From assembly GCF_023278565.1 (NCBI RefSeq), contig NC_064680.1:3162001-3226000 (forward strand): a DNA stretch of 64,000 nucleotides, read 5' to 3'. Of this stretch, positions 22,860 through 33,595 are shown piece by piece (position 1 is the first letter of the stretch; every line of letters begins with the position of its first letter). The notes beneath the pieces were generated by a model. It was not told the origin of the DNA. It saw only the letters and a program-made list of their open reading frames with translations, and ran no database searches. Both the position numbers and the translations under genes were made by a program. The DNA is from Colletotrichum lupini (taxonomy: Eukaryota; Ascomycota; Sordariomycetes; Glomerellales; Glomerellaceae).

Positions 22860-24746
22860 ATGGCGGGTGACCTGACCTTCGGGGTTCTGGTCAAGAAGCA
22901 GTTTACTGCTCAGAAGTTGGCCTTCCACTTCCTCTTCTGGACCTTTCACTTTGGCATTTTCGCCTATGGATGGTAAGCCTCCATTCGCACGACGTACTCT
23001 GTCGACAACTAGACACTAACCCCTCTCTAGGTGGAAGCAGGCAATGGACGCGAGGCTGGCTGGTCTGAACACTTTGCAGTACTCGGTCTGGATTTCGAGA
23101 GGTGCTGGTTTGGTCCTTAGTGTCGATGGAATGCTTATCCTACTCCCGGTCTGCCGAACGGTCATGCGATGGATTCGACCTAAGCTTCGCTTCCTGCCTC
23201 TCGACGAGAACCTCTGGCTGCACAGACAATTGGCGTATTCCATGCTTGGTTTTACCATCTTGCACACCTCTGCGCATTACATCAAGTAGGTTTTAAACTT
23301 ATACGGCACAGTACCCACTTACTGACATGTGCGCAGCTTCTTCAACGTCGAGAGAACTCAGATTCGTCCCGTCACGGCTATCCAGATTCACTACGCCCAG
23401 GCAGGTGGTGTTACCGGCCATGTCATGCTGCTGTGCATGCTTCTGATGTACACCACTGCACACGCTCGTATTCGCCAGCAGTCATTCGAGACGTTCTGGT
23501 ACACTCACCACCTCTTCATCCCCTTTTTCTTGGGACTGTACACCCACACCACTGGCTGCTTCGTGCGCGATACCGCCTTGCCGTACTCTCCATTTGCCGG
23601 AAAGGATTACTGGGACCACTGCATCGGTTACCTCGGTTGGAGATGGGAGCTTTGGACAGGAGCTTTCTACCTCATGGAGCGTACCTACCGTGAGGTCCGC
23701 GCTCGCCGCCGCACCAAGATCACTCGTGTTGTTCGCCACCCTTACGGTTAGTCTTTGCTGTGCCACTCATACTACTCGTGATACTAAATGATTTCCAGAC
23801 GTCGTTGAGCTGCAGTTCAATAAGCCCTCGTTCAAGTACAAGGCTGGCCAGTGGCTCTTCCTCCAAGTGCCTTCTCTTTCGAACTACCAATGGCACCCCT
23901 TCACTATTACCTCTTGCCCGTTCGATCCTTATGTCTCGGTCCACGTTCGCCAGGTCGGTGACTTCACTCGGGCTCTTGGTGACGCTGTTGGTGCTGGTTC
24001 CGCTCAGGCAAAGCTTTACGATGGCGTTGATCCCATGGGCATGTACGAGGTTGCTCTTCAGAACGGCCAGCAGATGCCTGATCTCCGCATTGATGGCCCG
24101 TACGGTGCTCCCGCCGAAGACGTTTTCGAAAACGAAATCGCTGTGCTCATCGGCACTGGTATTGGCGTTACTCCCTGGGCCTCCATTCTCAAGAACATCT
24201 GGCATTTGCGCAACAGCCCGAACCCGCCAACCCGTCTTCGCCGTGTCGAGTTCATCTGGGTCTGCAAGGACACTGGCTCTTTCGAGTGGTTCCAGACCCT
24301 ACTGTCGTCACTTGAAGAGCAGTCCAATGAGGCAGCTCGCGTTCCTGGCAGCTCTGGCGTTGAGTTCCTGAAGATTCACACCTATCTTACTCAGAAGCTG
24401 GACATGGATACCACCCAGAACATTGTGCTCAACTCGGTTGGATCAGACCACGACCCTCTGACTGAGCTCAAGTCCCGCACGAACTTTGGTCGACCCAACT
24501 TCTCCAAGCTTTTCACAACCATGCGTGATGGCATTCTGGACAGAACATACCTCAACGGCTTGGAAGGCAGTATGCGCACGACTGTCGGTGTCTACTTTTG
24601 CGGTCCCTCAGTAGCTGGTAAGTATCATACTCTCATCTCTCTCAATACTCTTGCTAACGAATCATGTAGCTCGCGATATCAAGCAGGCTTGCAAGGATGC
24701 CGACGTCCGCGAAGTCAACTTCCGATTCTGGAAGGAGCACTTCTAA
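22860..24746 (+). CDS. noxA: NADPH oxidase A (Nox1/NoxA), superoxide-generating
   Basis: Five exons (22860-22972, 23031-23285, 23337-23746, 23799-24617, 24670-24746) with canonical introns of 51-58 nt give 557 residues, the usual NoxA length. The N-terminal half has about six membrane segments with the haem-ligand histidine pairs (His102 and His116 in HRQLAYSMLGFTILHTSAHY; a second pair in THHLFIPFFLGLYTH). The cytosolic half has the FAD motif HPFTIT, the NADPH-binding GTGIGVTPW, and CGPS near the end, finishing in the family's typical VNFRFWKEHF. There is no N-terminal EF-hand, which separates it from NoxC. The enzyme moves electrons from NADPH across membranes to oxygen; in fungi NoxA with NoxR, Rac and Bem1-type partners controls fruiting-body and sclerotium formation, hyphal fusion and, in pathogens, infection structures. 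The ATG at 22860 begins MAGDLTFGVLVKKQ, matching known orthologues. Confidence 0.97.
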
Positions 24747-25306
24747 GCGTGGAGATGGCTGAGATAATGAAAAGTAAAAGTCAAAAAACGAGGAGCCTTG
24801 GCGAAAGCCTCGAGTTCTGTACGTGGAGGAGAGTCTCATACCAGGAGACGACGACATCTACAGCTACCAGAAGCTTCTCAGCAGTGGTACCGCGGGAAGC
24901 AGCGCTCCGAGAGGAGAGCTGGCTGAATAACGGCAAGCGGAAAGGCGTTGTCTGGAATGCATTGAAAAATCCCCTCAGCGATGTGCATCATCTCATTACT
25001 TTTGCCGCCATCCGCGCCCTCACCTTATTATTCTTGACGATGGGCGGGGTTGGCAGGCGGTCAATGTTCTCTCATATATATACAAAGTCCATATATCACA
25101 TTTTTTCAGCTATGGCAACTTGTTCTATTTTCCGGGTTCAAAATTTTTATCATGATCTGTAAGGAAAAAAGTGTTCATGTGGCCTAGGAATGGTAGATAG
25201 GATAAGTGATAACGATATCATTCGATCTTGCACAGCCTCTGCCACTGACTGGTGCGAACCGCTGTCATCAGATGACGTGAACGCCGTTGGCAAGAAAAAG
25301 GTGCGA

Positions 25307-25766
25307 TTATTGAGCGGTGACAACGTAGCAGGGGGCATGCTCGCAATGGGACGAGCATACAGATGGCATTAAGTAGCAGGGAAGAGCTAGGACGGAGAGA
25401 TTCCATTCCAGCGAAGCTTCCCACCGGAGTGCGTCCGGTCCACGACTCGCCTCAGCGTTCACGGTGCCGGATAAGCCGTACGCCGTCTTGTTGTTGTTGA
25501 GCGAGAGTCTAGACTCCTGGAGTCTTCGCTGGGCTGGTGCCGTTGAGTGATATTTGCGTTGATGCATGAGCCTGATCGTGGTCTATGTGATCAAGTGAGA
25601 ACTTGGGTTGCCCTCTCTGATGATCGAGTGGAGATGGGTAAAGGGTAGGGGACTCGACCCAGGGGGGGAGAAGCTTGGGAGGGACGGAGGGACGGCAGCT
25701 TACCTTTTCCTGTGCTGTGGTAGGTGTGGTACGTGCAGGGCTTGGTGTGGACGGTTGTGGTTGCAT
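25307..25766 (-). CDS. Possible two-exon small protein, doubtful
   Basis: An ATG at 25766 opens a frame to 25704 (ending Gln-Glu-Lys), followed by a good donor GTAAGC, a 121 nt candidate intron with acceptor CATAG at 25583, and an in-frame second exon 25582-25307. The 112-residue product is Ser/Thr/Pro-rich at its start and matches nothing I know. Frame and splice sites agree, but there is no similarity evidence; it may be a spurious frame or part of a non-coding transcript. Confidence 0.2.
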
Positions 25767-26209
25767 TTCAAACCGTTGATGTTTTGAGTTTTTTTTTTCC
25801 CCCCCTTTGGGCTCCTGGTGAGTGGTTGCGTGGCTTTGGTGTGGGACTGGACGACTGGCTACCTAGTGGAAAGTCCGACTTGTTGTCGGTGATAGTGTGT
25901 ACAGTACTTTGCTGTTTATGCATGTGTGATGGTGGTGTGAGATCGCAAGAGGTTCGAATGGTTGGGCTGCTGTCCTAATCTTGGGATGGATATGAGTGAA
26001 GTTCAATTGTACTTGGGCTGCTTTCGTCGGCTTTGGTCGTATGTTACGTCCCCCATGAGGTCACTTGCGTTGTAGTCAGCTCCTGGTAGAGCGGGAATAG
26101 GGGGCTCATGAGAAGGTTTGGGAAATCTGGGGACGGCGGCTATGACGGGTTGAGACGGGATGTGACGGCACACTTTGGGTTGACGTTGACGTGTTTTCTT
26201 GACTGAAGC

Positions 26210-26548
26210 TCAGTCGTGGGCCGATGGGGTCGCCACCGGAAGGAGGTGGAGGGTTCGAGTGAGTCGCGTGGAAGGTTGGGTGCAGAGACTTGGCTGTGAG
26301 TTGAGGCGGGCGAGGTAGGCGGCGGAAGATGAGATGGATAGGATTAGAACTATTGCTGCCGCGAGTCGTTCGGGAGGATACGGTGGGGCGAGCGGACGGA
26401 CGGGCGGAAGGACCGGGTGGACGTGAGGGTTATACGGATGGTGTCCGGGTCTAGGTGGAGTTCGGACGGGCTCCGTGTCGCCAGCCGTGTCCCTTACTTG
26501 GTCCTTTCCACTTTTGGTTTTTTGTTTGTTACTTTCTTCCTTTGCCAT
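26210..26548 (-). CDS. Possible small membrane protein, doubtful
   Basis: ATG at 26548 gives 112 residues: a Lys/Glu-rich hydrophilic start, a Pro/His-rich middle, one hydrophobic segment (ERLAAAIVLILSISSSAAYL, about residues 60-79) and a polar tail. A possible GTAAGG donor after residue 17 means the real product may be different. I recognise no family. Confidence 0.22.
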   Translation of the reverse strand: MAKEESNKQKTKSGKDQVRDTAGDTEPVRTPPRPGHHPYNPHVHPVLPPVRPLAPPYPPERLAAAIVLILSISSSAAYLARLNSQPSLCTQPSTRLTRTLHLLPVATPSAHD

Positions 26549-27589
26549 GCTGTTGAGTAGTCAACACCTCTTGAGTGAGAAGGCTCAGGATAAGTAAATG
26601 GCCTTTAGGGTTCGCTCTTGAGAGATACGGGTGGTTTCTATCATCCCATCGGCACAGAGTAGGTAGGCAGGTGGGCTCGTGCTAGTGCTCGTGCTCTCGA
26701 GATGTCTGCTTGGGACGGACGGATTTAGATCATGTAACCGTGCGAAGTCTTTCAGTCTTGGAATGTGGTTATGGAGAAAAGTTCGTCCCAACATCGTGAG
26801 AAATTTGTTCGAAACAGCTTACGTGATTGCGTTGGTTGGTATTTTTAGCCATTTTCCCGCTTTCATCTCGGACGGTCTGGTCTGCGTCGGCCAGGGGAGT
26901 AGCTTGCCCGATGATGAAATGAAGACTGAGTCTTGTTCAAATTCAGCGAAGGACGCAGACTGATACTTGGTTTGCGTTTGCGGGAGATTGGGGCCGTGTA
27001 TGATGAACGACCGACGCTTCGGGAGTCAGATTATCATGCCTCCTGGTTGTGATTATGGCAAAATATGTTGATTCGATGGGGTTGTGTTTGCAGCTCTATG
27101 GGCGTAAAGGTGGTGACACCTTCATTTGAACGACAATGGAATCGAGGTAAGGCTTATTTTAAGAAAATGCTATACCTTCTGGGAGATGGTAGGACTCCTT
27201 TGAGGAAGAAAGTTGTCTTGGTGTTATATGTCCTTGTCTAAAGGCGGTCCTCCCAATTGACTCATTGAGCCCTGGCGGTGAAATCCATAACCTGGGCCGT
27301 ATAGATCGTTTTGACTCCTGGACACAAAGACTTGATTCAAACGTAGAAATCATGAGGAGAGAGGGGAGAGAAAAGGAAGGGGGGGGGGGGGGGAGGTGGT
27401 TAGTCGCACCGAATGTTCCATGGGTTTTGACGAGGCTTCTTCTACCACGAAGCTCACTTTCGTAAATCTTGCCGTGCCGATTGCCTCAACGCACAAGGGT
27501 AGACGACAATAATATGGCTTGGACCAAGTTGTTTCGTCTCTACAAAGGATCCATTGAGGTAAGCAGGAACAAAGTGATTGGTAGCCTGA

Positions 27590-27900
27590 CTGCTGAAGAC
27601 TCTTCAGAGCCATATAGAGTCTTCTCTCTGATGTGACCCTGTCCTCAACATGAGGCCTATACGTTTTCCAATGTCTTCAAAGTAGTAAGATGGAAGGGAG
27701 TAAGGCGACCGAGGTCAAGGTGTCCTGACACCCCAGGAAGACTCCTTGTTTGGGGAGTAAGACTGAAGTCCAACGATGACTTTGGAATCTCAGGCTCTCA
27801 AGAGCCATATAGAGACTTGTCTTCTGCCGTGTCCTATCGCTCAAGCCAGACTATAACCTTTCTGATCTGCCTCGACGCACAAGTCTGGGAAGAGTTATGC
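27590..27900 (+). repeat. Two diverged copies of a short sequence
   Basis: The word AGAGCCATATAGAG with flanking ACTCTTCAG / GCTCTCAAG occurs at about 27606 and 27801, followed in both by TCTTCT and a related run. A related GATTGCCTCAACGCACAAG / GATCTGCCTCGACGCACAAG pair lies at about 27479 and 27865. These look like old segment duplications; origin unknown. Confidence 0.45.
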
Positions 27901-28680
27901 CAACTCGGCTAAGGTCAAAAAGGCCATTTTGAACATGGAATGAGGGGAGTAAGAATAGAAATATCGATGGGATGAGTGCCAAGTGTTCTTGAAAGTTCGA
28001 AAAGAGTCAGTGATGGAGAGGCCCACGTTGGTCATACTCAACTCCCGAAACGGCGACGGTGGGAGCAGCGGATGCTGGTGGACGTCGTGCGAATGAGCCA
28101 AGTGGATTAGATAGAGTATGTCTAAGTCTTTGTCTCTCTTGCATCGTTCGACTTCCTCTCGCACGTATTTGTGGCGTCGATGTGTGGGATAGAGACTGGA
28201 GTTAGTGAACAGGGTATTGCATGCTGCCTTGGAATAGGTTAGATGGCCAAGGCTGAGAGGTAAGATATAAGGGCCGACTGCAACTAGCCACATACAGAAT
28301 GAAGCCCCGAAAGACGAGCATTGACGCCTAGAACCAACTAGTGGTGCGGCCAGGCTAGAATTCCTGATTAAGACTGTTATGAGCCTACTTATGGTAATTA
28401 GTGATACATCTCTATCCTGGGGACTATAGCGAACACTTGCAATAGCGAGCTCTATTTAAACGTACCTGGATTTAATAAATTCGAGTCGAACGAAGCAGAA
28501 CACATCGGAGTAATAAAGTACAACCGAGATGGGCTCGTGGTAGCTCAGCCACCGGCTCCTGTCGGAGGTCCCAATTCGAACCAGCAGGCACCGAGGCTGC
28601 CTTGGCACTATCGATGAAGGTACAAGCAAAAATCAACGTCCATACTACATACCCTTACTTGGGCCATGAATGTTCGTGGG

Positions 28681-29165
28681 GAATACGTTCGAGCCGAAGC
28701 GAGGTGACGCAAATGAGACTATAAAAGTTCTTTACTAAGCGGCTCTTATTAGGTCGCGATTATTCGTAACAAATACTTTTATACTAAATAGTTACTTTTA
28801 ACGACTTCCGTCCCTATGGACGTATAAAACTGTGTCCTTAAAATACGCCTATATCTAAAGAACTATATCGCGTTTTCTATATACAAGAGGGTGAGGAAAC
28901 GAACTTGTTATAAGAAGAAGAGGCCGTCACCTTAGTTAGCAATACGACGAACTGCGCTATATTTATTACGGCCGGCAAGGTTTCCAAATCCACGTAGCAC
29001 GTTTAAGCTAAAGCAAAGTCAAGTAAACAAAGTAGTAAGCGTCCTTAAGCAGCCTTGGTAAGTACCCCTCGTTAAAGTCGTGGTTGTCAGTAACGAATAC
29101 GTTCGAGCCAAAGAGTGGCAGAGCGAACGAGATGATGAGTGTCCTTAGACAGCTTTAATAACTGA
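28681..29165. repeat. TA-rich degenerate element with repeated ends
   Basis: GAATACGTTCGAGCC occurs at 28681-28695 and again at 29095-29109, each followed by a related GAGG/GAAC...GATG block, and GTCCTTAAGCAGCCTT (29041) is echoed by GTCCTTAGACAGCTTT (29141). The interior, especially 28720-28900, is TA-rich like RIP-mutated DNA. I read it as the remnant of a transposon with repeated termini; no coding remnant is visible. Confidence 0.45.
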
Positions 29166-29409
29166 AAGAGACGTTTGAGGTTAGTACCCTTGTCCCCTGG
29201 TCTCTTACCTTTGACGTCCTCTGAGACTGGCTCGATTTGCAACCATTGCAATTGGTCTCATGGGCTCCTGTTGTTGTCATCTCTGAAGTGAATTGAACGC
29301 GTTTTATAGCTGGGGAAACGATTGCTATCAGCCATCTTATGAGTTGTAGATACTCGCTAGTCTCATCCCCTCACTAGCGACATCGGATGTCCTCCATCCA
29401 GCCTCTCGT

Positions 29410-30506
29410 CTAAAGCTTCCTCGCAAGACACCTCAACCTCACATAGCTAATCATCTCCCCATCCCCCGGAATCTTACAAACATGTCTCAACACCTCCACT
29501 ATCTCCTTCACAGTCTCCTCCCTCTGTCCGCCTTCCTCCGGCACCGCATCCAACAGCTCCTTGCCCATCAACCTTACCCACCCTTCCACGCCACCCTTAT
29601 CAGCCGTCGTCGGCCTCCACTCCCGCTCAACTTTCAACACCTCCCATCCGCCGACCTCCTTCTCGAGCACCGTCTTCAACCACTCTTCGTCCGGAAAGAA
29701 CCAGGGGTCTACGGCGACAGCCTTCTCCATGCCCACGCGCCGCGCGACGGCCATGACGATGGCGGTGCGCATCTCGGCTACGTTGCCCAGGCCGCCCATT
29801 TCGAGGGCGAAGCTGCCGCCTGGGAGGAGAGCGTCGCGGATGGTGGTGAAGACGGGGATGTGGGAGCCTGGGGGGCGGAGGATCCAGTGGAGGGCTGCGT
29901 TGGAGAAGGCTTTTGTGAAGGTTGGGGCGTGTAGGGTTGGTGTTGAGGAGGTTGTGATTCTTGTTGCGTCGAGGACTGTATGGGTAATATGTCAGTTAAC
30001 GTTCGAGTTGCTCCAGTATGTCTGGGCAGTATGATGAAGAGAGGAGGGAGTAAGTAGAGCTGTACCTTCGAATTCGCAGTTTGAGAGGCCAGCTGCTGAC
30101 ACGGCGTTTTTGGCGGCGGAGATCATGCCTGGGGAGGCGTCGATGCCGTGGAGGGAGCCTTTTCCTTGAGAGAGGACCTTACCGAACTCGACGTCGAGGA
30201 CGCCGTCTATTTGATCATCAGTCTGATGTTCCATTACGCGGCCGTACTGGCATTGGGTCTGATGGATGGACGTCAAGTGGAAGGGACTGACCACCGCACC
30301 CGACGTCGAGGATGACATCGTCCTTTTGCACGTCGAGCCACTGCACCACCTTGGTCGCCAGCTTGGGGACGAAGGAAGCGGAGTGCTGGTAGGCCTGAAC
30401 GTTTACGTTAGTCTCAGATCGATTGAGGACGGTATGCTTGAGGCATTGATGGTGAGCAGGTAAGGGTTACCTCGGATGACCATTTATCCTCTTTTTGTTC
30501 AGCCAT
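29410..30506 (-). CDS. Class I SAM-dependent methyltransferase (type 11-like)
   Basis: Four exons on the minus strand (30506-30471, 30394-30292, 30206-30066, 29975-29410) give 281 residues. SAM-binding motif I is assembled across the second intron: VILDVGCGDGVLDVEF, followed by the acidic loop LHGIDASPGMI, then CEFEVLDATRI, and FSNAALHWIL, a motif-IV/post-motif block typical of trans-aconitate 2-methyltransferase-like and type 11 enzymes. The donor GTCAGT of intron 2 was preferred because it restores G-C-G-D-G. Substrate cannot be deduced; it is a cytosolic small-molecule methyltransferase by family. It lies 471 bp from the amidase on the same strand. Confidence 0.88.
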
Positions 30507-30977
30507 CGTTGATTTGAAAGATCGGTGTTGATGAGCTCCCCAAAAGCATGTGTGCCTGAGATGAAATTGTTGTCTGCGAGAGTGAGCAATGCTGGTTTAT
30601 ATAACTTTCGATGTCTCTATCGACTTACACGCAATCTGAAGTTTAAGTGGGATGAGTGAAGTTGGGAGGATGCGACGACCGTCCGAGATCGGACCTGCTC
30701 GACGGCCGCACACTGCCCCGCATCTCCCTCCTACGACTAACCTTCACGGCACGGGGATCCGACGTTCAAGATTGCAGCTCACAAACATGACATTGAATTA
30801 TATCCGGAATCCAATTCGGGGGCTCATGACTGGGTTCTATCCAATGATCTGATTTACATTATACGTCGGTTGCGAAACCGGCGTAGGAAAAGGACTTATT
30901 CTTCTTGTCTTTAATTGACACAATCATTAGCTACGATAATTTGTCTGCCTCATCACATTGGCTCCAATCTCACAAAC
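30507..30977. other. Intergenic between methyltransferase and amidase
   Basis: Holds the methyltransferase promoter and the amidase 3' end. No gene seen. Confidence 0.5.
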
Positions 30978-32796
30978 TTAGTCAATGTCCAACAACTTGT
31001 ACTTTTCATCGCCCAAAGCATCCTCCACACTCTGCATCAGTGACAGCACCTTCTCCTCCTCCAACCTCCTTCCTACAACCTGAACGCCGACGGGCAGGCC
31101 GTGCATGTCCTTGGCATCGTACAGCTTATACGCACCGTACGCCACGCCATTGAGCTTCTTAATGTTGAAGTCCGCGGGAAGCTGATCCAGGTCCTTGTCC
31201 ACATGTGTCACGGGGAGAACGCCGGCGGTGTAGTCGAGCTAGATAGTTAATTAGCCACTCACAATCCCCCAAAAAGATGGAAAAGGAGCCACAGAAACTC
31301 ACCAGGTTGAAGAGAAACGTATATCCGCAGCTGCTACACGCATCCTTCATCCCGTCATGCGGCACAGCAGGCGTAGCATTAGGCGGCGTGATCAAAAAGT
31401 CCACATCCGCCTTGTTCCACCACTCAAACCACTGATTCCGGTACGCCTCCCGCCGCGCGACGAGCTTCCAGTTCTCAAACGCCGACTGCGGCCGCCAGTC
31501 CCGGACGAGGCCCGCCCAGATATCGTCGCGGCGAACGTACTTCACCCAGAGGTAGTAGAGATACCGCAAGGGACTGGCGAGGTTCATCAGGAACTTCATC
31601 TGCGCGGCGCCCGGGTCGTTCCACTCCCCCGTGCGGAAGAAGGTGCTGAACATCTGGCACCCGTCGGCGTTGAGCGCGAGGGCGGCGATCTTGAGACCCT
31701 CGTAGGGTGAGGGCGGGCTAATCTCGACGATCTCGTGGCCCTGCTTGCGCAGCGCATTCTCCACCATCTCCAGCGCGCGCCGGCATGCCGGGCTGGGGTC
31801 TACGACGCCGTCGGTGCGCATCACGCCGACGCGGAGCTTCTTCTTGTCGGACAGCCACGTCTTTTCCGTCTCGGAACGCCACGCCAGCGGGTGGACGCTG
31901 TAGTCGTACTCCCACGGCTTCATCCCCACCACGGCGCGCGTGAAATACCGCAGGTCGTCGAGCGTCCTCGTCATGGGGCTGTACACGGACGGCACGCCCT
32001 CCTGGCCCGGCATGCTCGTGCAGAAGCCCAGCTTCGGCCACCGGCCCGTGGAGCAGCGGAGGCTGTAGCACCCCGAAAAGTGCGCCGGCGCCCTCACGCT
32101 GCCCGCGACGTCGCTGCCGATGCCGATGCGGCCGCCCATGGCGAGGAGGGCGGACTCGCCGCCCGTGGAGCCGCCGGGTGAGTAGCGGCTATTGTGCGGA
32201 TTCGTGCAGCGGCCCCAGACGTCGTTTGTGGACTCGAAGCTGAGAAGGGTGATGGGCAGGTTGGTCTTCACGTAGGGGACGGCGCCGGCGTCCTTGAGGA
32301 GGCGGACGACGGGCCCGTCGGCGGCCGTCTTGTTGCCCACGAAGCTGCTGAAGCCGACGGTGGTGTCGTAGCCGCCGACGACGATTGTGTCTTTGAGGCT
32401 GACGGGGATGCCGGCCAGCGGGCCCTTGAGGTTGACGGAGCCGTCGGCCACCCACTTCTCGGCGGACTCGAGCATGACCTCGGTGAGGCAGTTTGTGCGC
32501 TCGTGGGCCTTGAGGGCTACCTTACCGTAGGTTTTGAGAATGTCAATGGGTTGGAGGACGGTCTTGTGGACATCTTGGACGAGTTCCTCGATGGGTTTGT
32601 CCAAGATCTGGCGGTCTTGTTGTGAAAAGGGGCCTTTGTAGGCCGTGAGGCGGCGAATTCTGTCCGCGCGTTCGGATTGCTTGAAGTTGCTGTTTTCTTG
32701 GTGTTAGTTAAACCTCGGGGGTTTTGCGGTTCTAGGCACGGGTGGGATGACAGACCAGTCACGACGGTGTTGGAGATAGTCGAATGGATAGACCAT
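30978..32796 (-). CDS. Amidase (amidase-signature family, acetamidase-like)
   Basis: Three exons (32796-32756, 32689-31303, 31238-30978) give 562 residues, normal for fungal acetamidase-type enzymes. The signature domain shows the Ser-cisSer-Lys catalytic triad context: Lys in PVSLKDTIVV, the cis-Ser in YSPGGSTGGESAL, and the nucleophile in IGSDVAGSVRAPAHF, where many relatives read GSDIGGS. The C-terminal exon supplies GLPVGVQVVGRR, the usual end of the fold. These enzymes hydrolyse amides to acid and ammonia in the cytosol; the substrate may be a simple amide (nitrogen scavenging) or a specialised metabolite. Start chosen at the short exon MVYPFDYLQHRRD, since the frame of exon 2 has no suitable ATG before conserved sequence. 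The second-exon junction (donor GTCTGT) is a weak donor and the least certain point. Confidence 0.92.
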
Positions 32797-33595
32797 CTTG
32801 TATGTTTGGAGCGTACTTAGTACTAGGTATGTGTTGCAAGGTTGTGACTACGACTATGAGAGAAAGGTGAGGCTGGCTTTAACTCTATGAAAACCCACAA
32901 TGTCGAGTGAGAAGAGTGTGAAGGTTTGTTGAAAGATGATGGATGCAAGATGAGAGCTTGGGACTTATCAAGGGAGAGGAGAGAAAGAGAAGAGCCCGGC
33001 GTTGGGGTCAAGGTACTTACACGCTCGGTCACGGGTAGCCGGCGGAGTCGCGGGGAAGCCCCGCTCCCCTTATCGGCCGCTGGGGTAAAAGGGCGTAAGG
33101 CGCGCTGTACAGACTCTGGAGCCTACTAAGGGTAGGGCACCTTAAGGTGAGGAGAGGTACCTCGCCTGCCACCTTATCTTTGGCCCGCTGATATCCGCCT
33201 GAAACTTCCCTGCTGGGCAAGTAAATGCGTCGGTGAGCCGGTGGACACGAACCAACAACACCAGGGCCTCCCCGCATGTCGGTCCCAAGGTGAGCCAGCT
33301 GCGCTTGCATGTTTCATTATCAAATCGATTCCTCTTGCGTGGGTAAGTGGTATTGAGAGGTCCATGTGTCCCACGGGATTTCGACAGGTACATAGTGCTT
33401 GTGGCTTACCCCGGGTTTACCGCCATGACTGTCATGTCACGACGCACGCGTGCCTGGCATTAGTGGCACGAGCTAGGTTGAGTGTTAGATGAACTCATCT
33501 CAGGTGCGAAAGAAGAACTTTTCACGATCAATTTTGTTCCCGAATGCCCAGATGCCGCTGCTAAATGTTCCTCTGCTAACTCCAAGACTACCACC
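32797..33595. other. Intergenic between amidase and DAHP synthase
   Basis: Contains the amidase promoter and the 3' end of the DAHP synthase gene. Around 33125-33170 there is a cluster of AAGGTGAGG/AGGTACCT words similar to those found elsewhere in the window's promoters. No gene seen. Confidence 0.45.

Larger units (their letters stand above)
24747..29409. other. Gene-poor stretch downstream of noxA
   Basis: About 4.7 kb with no recognised gene. It contains the noxA 3' end, two weak short open frames on the minus strand (25307-25766 and 26210-26548), a G run at about 27379-27393, diverged duplications at 27590-27900 and a TA-rich repeat relic at 28681-29165. Confidence 0.4.

Noticed and set aside
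28528..28605. Possible tRNA (GTGGTAGCTCAG A-box-like word and TTCGAACC)
   Set aside because: The B-box-like word is in the opposite orientation and neither T-arm nor acceptor stem pairs. At best an old tRNA-derived fragment.
31357..32625. Several plus-strand and other-frame long open frames across the amidase gene
   Set aside because: Shadow frames of a GC-rich coding exon; the minus-strand amidase explains the region fully.
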